From contig CAJUTQ010000039.1 in assembly GCA_910589265.1 (NCBI GenBank), positions 29,866 through 93,865 of the forward strand: DNA of 64,000 bases, written 5' to 3'. Source of the DNA: an uncultured Lachnospiraceae bacterium. GTDB lineage: Bacteria; Bacillota; Clostridia; Lachnospirales; Lachnospiraceae. The notes beneath the pieces were generated by a model. It did no database searches, was not told the origin of the DNA, and saw nothing but the letters and a program-made list of their open reading frames with translations. The translations under genes and the position numbers were made by a program. Below are positions 59,509-64,000 of the stretch, piece by piece; positions within the stretch are counted from its first letter, which is position 1; each line of letters opens with the position of its first letter.

Positions 59509-59874
59509 ATGAAAAATTATACAATTACCGTAAATGGAAACGTATATGACGTAACTGTGGAGGAAGGGGCCACAACAGGAACAATGCCCAGTAAGGCAGC
59601 TCCAAAGCCTGCACAAGCGCCAGCGCCAAAAGCGGCTCCCAAGGCTGCAGGAGGGGCAGGAGCAGTGAAAATTGAAGCAGGAGCAGCAGGAAAAATATTT
59701 AAATTAGAGGCAAGCGTAGGTCAGTCTGTTAAAAAAGGCGATACGGTCGTTGTTTTGGAAGCAATGAAAATGGAAATACCCGTTGTTGCTCCCCAAGATG
59801 GAACAGTAGCAAGCATCCATGTATCTGTAGGAGATCAGGTAGAGGCAGGAGCGTTGCTGGCAACATTAAACTAA
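59509..59874 (+). CDS. Biotin carboxyl carrier protein (MmdC/1.3S-like)
   Basis: 121 residues. After a KNYTITVNGNVYDV start and an Ala/Pro linker (KPAQAPAPKAAPKAAGG), the biotinyl domain carries EAMKMEIPVVAP, with Lys 87 as the biotinylated residue. It shuttles CO2 between the carboxyltransferases and the OadB pump. BirA, not in this window, would biotinylate it. AGGAGG precedes the ATG at 59509; a longer frame extends into the previous gene without support. It is the only biotin carrier in the operon. Confidence 0.93.
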   Translation: MKNYTITVNGNVYDVTVEEGATTGTMPSKAAPKPAQAPAPKAAPKAAGGAGAVKIEAGAAGKIFKLEASVGQSVKKGDTVVVLEAMKMEIPVVAPQDGTVASIHVSVGDQVEAGALLATLN

Positions 59875-59911
59875 AGGGATTTTTTATTAAATAATACGGG
59901 AGGTCAACGAA

Positions 59912-61060
59912 ATGTCTTATATAGTAACTACATTAGAGAATCTGCTACAGCAGACGGCATTCTTTAATTTGGACTGGAAAAATTATGTCATGATTGCCGT
60001 AGCCTGTCTTTTTCTCTATTTAGCAATAGCAAAAGATTACGAACCGTTATTATTGACTCCAATCGCTTTTGGTATGTTGTTAGTAAATATTTATCCAGAT
60101 ATAATGCTTACTATTGAGGAATCATCCAATGGAGTCGGCGGTTTGCTGCATTATTTCTATTTATTGGATGAGTGGGCCATTTTGCCCTCTCTCATTTTCA
60201 TGGGAGTTGGAGCCATGACGGATTTTGGTCCCCTTATTGCAAATCCAAAGAGCTTTCTTTTAGGGGCAGCTGCACAGTTTGGCATTTTTGCCGCATATTT
60301 TGGTGCAATTGCCTTAGGATTCAATGATAAGGCAGCGGCGGCTATTGCGATTATTGGTGGTGCTGATGGGCCTACTTCTATTTTTCTCGCAGAGAAATTA
60401 GGGCAGACAGCTCTCTTAGGGCCTATTGCTGTGGCAGCTTATTCTTATATGTCTTTGGTACCCATTATTCAACCGCCTATTATGCGTTTTTTCACAACAG
60501 AAGAAGAACGGAAAATTAAAATGGCTCAGTTAAGGCCAGTGTCTAAATTGGAAAGAATTCTTTTTCCTATCATTGTAACAATTGTTGTCTGTATTATTCT
60601 GCCTACAACAGCGCCTTTGGTTGGTATGCTCATGCTGGGCAATCTGTTTAGAGAATCAGGGGTTGTGAGACAATTGGCAGACACTGCTTCCAATGCGATG
60701 ATGTATATTGTTGTCATTCTTCTAGGAACTTCTGTTGGAGCTACAACAAGTGCAGAAGCATTTCTCAAATTAGATACTCTTAAAATTGTTTTGTTAGGTT
60801 TAGTTGCCTTTGCTTTTGGAACAACAGCAGGAGTTTTATTTGGAAAACTAATGTGTAAATTAACTGGTGGAAAGGTCAATCCTCTTATTGGATCCGCAGG
60901 GGTATCGGCAGTGCCTATGGCAGCCAGAGTATCTCAAAAAGTAGGGGCAGAGTCTGATCCAACGAATTTCCTGTTAATGCATGCCATGGGACCAAATGTG
61001 GCGGGAGTTATTGGAACAGCAGTAGTAGCTGGAACATTCATGGCTATTTTTGGCGTTTAA
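59912..61060 (+). CDS. oadB: Na+-translocating decarboxylase beta subunit (OadB/MmdB)
   Basis: 382 residues with about nine membrane segments. IIGGADGPTSIFLAEKLG near 145-163 and NFLLMHAMGPNVAGVIG near 350-367 are the conserved Na+/carboxybiotin motifs, including the Asp (GGADGPT) essential in Klebsiella OadB. It couples decarboxylation of carboxybiotin to export of Na+. Here it lies in the middle of the operon between the biotin carrier and the second carboxyltransferase. Confidence 0.95.
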   Translation: MSYIVTTLENLLQQTAFFNLDWKNYVMIAVACLFLYLAIAKDYEPLLLTPIAFGMLLVNIYPDIMLTIEESSNGVGGLLHYFYLLDEWAILPSLIFMGVGAMTDFGPLIANPKSFLLGAAAQFGIFAAYFGAIALGFNDKAAAAIAIIGGADGPTSIFLAEKLGQTALLGPIAVAAYSYMSLVPIIQPPIMRFFTTEEERKIKMAQLRPVSKLERILFPIIVTIVVCIILPTTAPLVGMLMLGNLFRESGVVRQLADTASNAMMYIVVILLGTSVGATTSAEAFLKLDTLKIVLLGLVAFAFGTTAGVLFGKLMCKLTGGKVNPLIGSAGVSAVPMAARVSQKVGAESDPTNFLLMHAMGPNVAGVIGTAVVAGTFMAIFGV

Positions 61061-61091
61061 AATTTGAATCAATTGATTGGAGGAATAAAAA

Positions 61092-62504
61092 ATGGCAAAT
61101 AAATCACCAAAGCCGTTAAAAATTACGGAAACTATTTTACGTGATGCCCATCAGTCTTTAATAGCAACAAGAATGCCCACGGATCTCATGTTACCTATAT
61201 TAGATACCATGGATAAAGTGGGATATCAATCTATTGAATGCTGGGGTGGAGCTACTTTTGACGCTTCTTTGCGGTTTTTAAAAGAAGATCCATGGGAAAG
61301 GCTCCGGAAAATTAAGGCAGGGGTAAAAAATACAAAGCTTCAAATGCTCTTTAGAGGACAAAACATTTTAGGATACCGTCATTATGCAGATGATGTAGTA
61401 GAATACTTTGTTCAAAAGTCCATTGCTAATGGAATTGATATTATTCGTATTTTTGATTGTTTTAATGATCTTAGAAATTTACAGGCAGCTGTTCGAGCTG
61501 CAAATAAAGAAAAGGGGCATGCCCAAATTGCCCTTTCCTATACATTAGGAGATGCCTATACAATGAAATATTGGATGGATATGGCTAAGAAGATTGAAGA
61601 GATGGGGGCTGATTCCATTTGTATTAAAGATATGGCAGGTTTGCTTGTTCCATATCAAGCGTCTGAGCTAATTTCATCCATGAAGAGTGTAACAAAGCTT
61701 CCTATTCAGCTTCATACCCATTATACTTCTGGAGTGGCAGGAATGACCTACTTAAAAGCAGTAGAAGCAGGGGTGGATGTTATCGACTGCGCCATCTCTC
61801 CATTTGCCATGGGAACATCCCAGCCTGCAACAGAAGTTATGGTGGAAACCTTTAAAGGCACTCCTTATGATACTGGTTATGATCAGCAGATTTTGGCTAA
61901 AATTGCAGATTATTTCCGTCCTTATCGAGATAAATGTCTGGCAAATGGCCTCTTAAATCCTAAGGTAATGGGAGTTGATATTAAGACATTGCTATATCAA
62001 GTTCCTGGAGGAATGTTGTCCAACATGGTATCACAGCTGAAGGAACAAAATGCAGAAGATAAATATTATGAAGTACTCCAGGAAATTCCAAGAGTACGAC
62101 AGGATTTAGGAGAGCCTCCTTTGGTAACCCCATCTTCACAGATTGTAGGTACTCAGGCAGTATTTAATGTTTTGATGGGAGAGCGTTATAAAATGGCCAC
62201 AAAGGAAACAAAGGCAGTGTTCAGAGGAGAATATGGGCAGACAGTAAAACCTTTTAATAAAGAAGTGCAGAAAAAAGTTATTCCTGGAGAAAAGGTGATT
62301 ACTTGTCGGCCAGCAGATAATATTCCTAATGAGTTGGACAAAATTGAGTCTGAAATGAAAGAATGGAAGAAGCAGGATGAGGATATATTATCCTACGCCT
62401 TGTTCCCTCAAGTAGCAACCGATTTCTTTAAGTATCGTCAAACACAGGAAGAAAAAATTGATGTGACAAAGGCGGATACAAATAACGGCGCTTATCCAGT
62501 GTAA
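61092..62504 (+). CDS. oadA: Oxaloacetate decarboxylase alpha / pyruvate carboxylase B carboxyltransferase (OadA/5S-like), without biotin domain
   Basis: 470 residues. ETILRDAHQSLIATRM opens it (metal Asp and Arg), ECWGGATFDASLRFLKEDPW follows, the carbamylated Lys is in SICIKDMAGLL near 177, and QLHTHYTSGVAGM near 203 gives the metal His pair. The conserved PGGMLSNMVSQL helix is near 312. The usual C-terminal biotinyl domain of OadA is missing, matching the 5S subunit of transcarboxylase; the separate carrier gene supplies it. It catalyses carboxyl transfer between oxaloacetate/pyruvate and biotin. Last gene of the operon; a terminator follows. Confidence 0.93.
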   Translation: MANKSPKPLKITETILRDAHQSLIATRMPTDLMLPILDTMDKVGYQSIECWGGATFDASLRFLKEDPWERLRKIKAGVKNTKLQMLFRGQNILGYRHYADDVVEYFVQKSIANGIDIIRIFDCFNDLRNLQAAVRAANKEKGHAQIALSYTLGDAYTMKYWMDMAKKIEEMGADSICIKDMAGLLVPYQASELISSMKSVTKLPIQLHTHYTSGVAGMTYLKAVEAGVDVIDCAISPFAMGTSQPATEVMVETFKGTPYDTGYDQQILAKIADYFRPYRDKCLANGLLNPKVMGVDIKTLLYQVPGGMLSNMVSQLKEQNAEDKYYEVLQEIPRVRQDLGEPPLVTPSSQIVGTQAVFNVLMGERYKMATKETKAVFRGEYGQTVKPFNKEVQKKVIPGEKVITCRPADNIPNELDKIESEMKEWKKQDEDILSYALFPQVATDFFKYRQTQEEKIDVTKADTNNGAYPV

Positions 62505-62524
62505 AAAATATATTTTCTCTATAG

Positions 62525-62555
62525 AGGGCATAATCAAAAATGATTATGCCCTTTT
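62525..62555 (+). terminator. Terminator of the biotin decarboxylase operon
   Basis: A perfect 12-bp inverted repeat (62525-62536 with 62541-62552) followed by T's. Confidence 0.9.
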
Positions 62556-62776
62556 GAAATGTTTGCTATGGAAATAGAATACATTCCAAAGGTTCTTATA
62601 ATAAAAAGAAGGTAGCATAAAGTGGAATAGGTATTGGGGGGATAGGAGTTATCCAACATAGCTTCCAGTGTTGGATGGAATTTGTTTAGAATGTCCGTTT
62701 TCATGAAATAGTGTATACCTTTGTGATAAAATAATAATATAAATGGATTGGATAAATGGAGAGAGGAAATGCTAAA

Positions 62777-63715
62777 ATGAAAAAGAAAAGGAGAATATTG
62801 ATAACATTCTTGCTTTCTGTTTCTATAAATGTTATAGGTTGTACAGAAAAAAATACTGTGAGAGATATGAAAACAGAAAAGGGCATCAATGGTGAAAAGG
62901 CTACAAAGAATGGCGTACAAATGGAAATAGAAAAGGACGAACTGGTAAAATCACAATTAGAGAAGGAAGACATAGATAGGACGCTCTATGGAGATGAACT
63001 TGTATATAAGGACATTATTTTAACGAGACAGACTCAGAAAAATAAGGTGTGTATTACTGTCTGGCCTTCTATATTAAGAGAATATAGTTGTTATTATTAT
63101 ATTCCCGACGACAAAGAGCAAGAATGGCTTAAGCAGTATATGGATACTATGTTAACAGAAAGAATACCTTATGACGGAAAATGGAAAGGAATGAAAGAGA
63201 AAGGTTGGCAGATTATTTATGAAGATAAATGCTTTAGTGCATTTGAAGGGGGATATTTGAAAGATAGCTATCTTGATGAAAATGGAAAAGTGATGGAATA
63301 TTTTGTGGAGGCGCCTAAATTATGTGACTATATACAAATCATGCTGCAGGAAAAATTGGATTATAAGCAGTTTCAACCGGCCAATATAAAAAACGTTGTA
63401 TCTGCAAAGCTGGATGTTCGTAGTAGAGCTACCAAAAAGGAATTTTACAGCCAGACAACAACCGATGAGGAAACATTAAAATTGTTTGAAGAATGGTTTA
63501 GCCATGGAGAATATATATTTGGGGGTGCAGAGTGCAAAAATCAGGATGCCTGTTTGGAGTTGACAATGGCTAATGGAGAAGTTGTCTATTTATCAGTAGC
63601 TACGGATAGTTGTTCGAATTTTGGAATCAATGGTATATATTATGATTATCGTCCAACACCCGTTTGGGATAATAGAGAATTTTTTGAACAGTTTGATAAA
63701 ATACCATGGGATTAA
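62777..63715 (+). CDS. Hypothetical lipoprotein
   Basis: 312 residues. A Lys/Arg-rich start and hydrophobic core end in the lipobox VIGC (Cys 22), so it is a lipid-anchored surface protein. The mature part is Lys/Glu-rich at first, then carries YYYIPDDKEQEWLKQYMD, FEEWFSHGEYIFGGAEC and NGIYYDYRPTPVWDNREFFEQF with several aromatic residues. No family is recognised. The ATG at 62777 is preferred because GGAGAGAGG lies about 11 bases upstream and the signal peptide fits. The stop codon lies inside a 19-bp tandem repeat. Confidence 0.75.
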   Translation: MKKKRRILITFLLSVSINVIGCTEKNTVRDMKTEKGINGEKATKNGVQMEIEKDELVKSQLEKEDIDRTLYGDELVYKDIILTRQTQKNKVCITVWPSILREYSCYYYIPDDKEQEWLKQYMDTMLTERIPYDGKWKGMKEKGWQIIYEDKCFSAFEGGYLKDSYLDENGKVMEYFVEAPKLCDYIQIMLQEKLDYKQFQPANIKNVVSAKLDVRSRATKKEFYSQTTTDEETLKLFEEWFSHGEYIFGGAECKNQDACLELTMANGEVVYLSVATDSCSNFGINGIYYDYRPTPVWDNREFFEQFDKIPWD

Positions 63716-63751
63716 TAAAATACCATGGGATTAATAAAATACCATGGGATT
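63698..63751 (+). repeat. 19-bp tandem repeat spanning the lipoprotein stop codon
   Basis: AAAATACCATGGGATTAAT occurs at 63698-63716 and 63717-63735, and a third copy (63736-63751) is complete for its first 15 bases. The first copy encodes the last residues KIPWD and the stop. Confidence 0.9.
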
Positions 63752-63869
63752 GGGATATGGAACTATAGGCAATAAAAAGGACAGAGTTTTAGAGCTTATT
63801 TATTTTGAGCGTCTCTAAAGGTTTTCCTGTTTTTGCTTAATACAAAAGAGGAAGGAGCAGTTTCCTGCT

Positions 63870-64000
63870 CATACTTGAGTGTATGAAACTTTTTCTGTAA
63901 ATAAGTATTAGACATTAGGTCTTCTATGATAAAATCTAAATCATAGGAGGTCTATTTTTATGGCAAGAGAAAAGAAACCCGTACACAAAGTACAAATGAC
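63870..64000 (+). mobile_element. Left end of a probable IS256-family insertion sequence (partial)
   Basis: The transposase-like start at 63960 implies that the element's left end lies in the preceding 50-100 bp; the exact terminal repeat cannot be fixed because the right end is outside the window. The boundary given is approximate. A GAGCAG/CTGCTC hairpin just upstream may shield it from read-through. Confidence 0.4.
63960..64000 (+). CDS. IS256-family transposase, first codons only
   Basis: AGGAGG (63945-63950) is 9 bases before the ATG. The visible residues MAREKKPVHKVQMT match from memory the start of IS256/MULE-type transposases common in Lachnospiraceae. Only about 13 residues are seen, so the family is provisional. 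Confidence 0.55.
   Translation, partial: MAREKKPVHKVQM

Overview
The window looks like chromosome of a low-GC, strictly anaerobic Bacillota, most likely a Lachnospiraceae member. The evidence is a set of gene families typical of that group (NfnAB, rubredoxin, GGGtGRT protein, biotin-dependent Na+-pumping decarboxylase, giant acyl-CoA dehydratase activase, class B sortase), AT-rich sequence and Firmicutes-style ribosome binding sites. No rRNA, tRNA, CRISPR array or prophage was recognised. Assignments come from reading translated sequence and motifs; no database search was run.

Layout. 1-363 is the 3' end of a beta-lactamase-fold serine hydrolase, convergent with a 1412-residue activase (489-4727, minus). 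4.8-11.3 kb holds a small XRE regulator beside a 32-bp palindrome, an operon of rhomboid-like membrane protein / sigma-like protein / patatin, bioY behind a BirA-type operator, a short-chain dehydrogenase, an 8-oxoguanine glycosylase, and a minus-strand pair of unknown genes. 11.4-19 kb is a surface module: a 57-residue protein, a Gly/Cys-rich mini-protein, a class B sortase, its probable substrate (1595-residue LRR protein with a TPTTG sorting signal) and a cytoplasmic subtilase.

19-44 kb is mostly housekeeping: icd, an ABC-F ATPase, rex, nnr, alr, a mazF-type toxin gene without antitoxin, a CNNM/CorC protein, yebC, two unknown genes, a TepA-like ClpP, uppP, ftsK/spoIIIE, fhs, folD, a zinc-ribbon/TPR protein, nfnAB, a Dabb protein and rlmH. 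fhs and folD feed one-carbon metabolism and NfnAB balances NADH, NADPH and ferredoxin. 43.5-48.3 kb contains an Rpn-type nuclease gene with an in-frame stop, an atypical rubredoxin with a nitroreductase, ogt, an orphan NuoE-like protein and a NitT/TauT-type ABC transporter lacking its binding protein.

48.4-56.7 kb carries argH-asd (behind a possible attenuator), topoisomerase III, a left-handed beta-helix protein, a PfkB-like protein lacking its catalytic Asp, and the conserved but functionally uncharacterised scaffold/GGGtGRT pair. 57.2-62.5 kb is a five-gene biotin decarboxylase/transcarboxylase operon with two different carboxyltransferases sharing one biotin carrier and one Na+ pump; bioY links to it through biotin supply. 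The window ends with a lipoprotein gene, a 19-bp tandem repeat over its stop codon, and the first codons of a probable IS256-family transposase.
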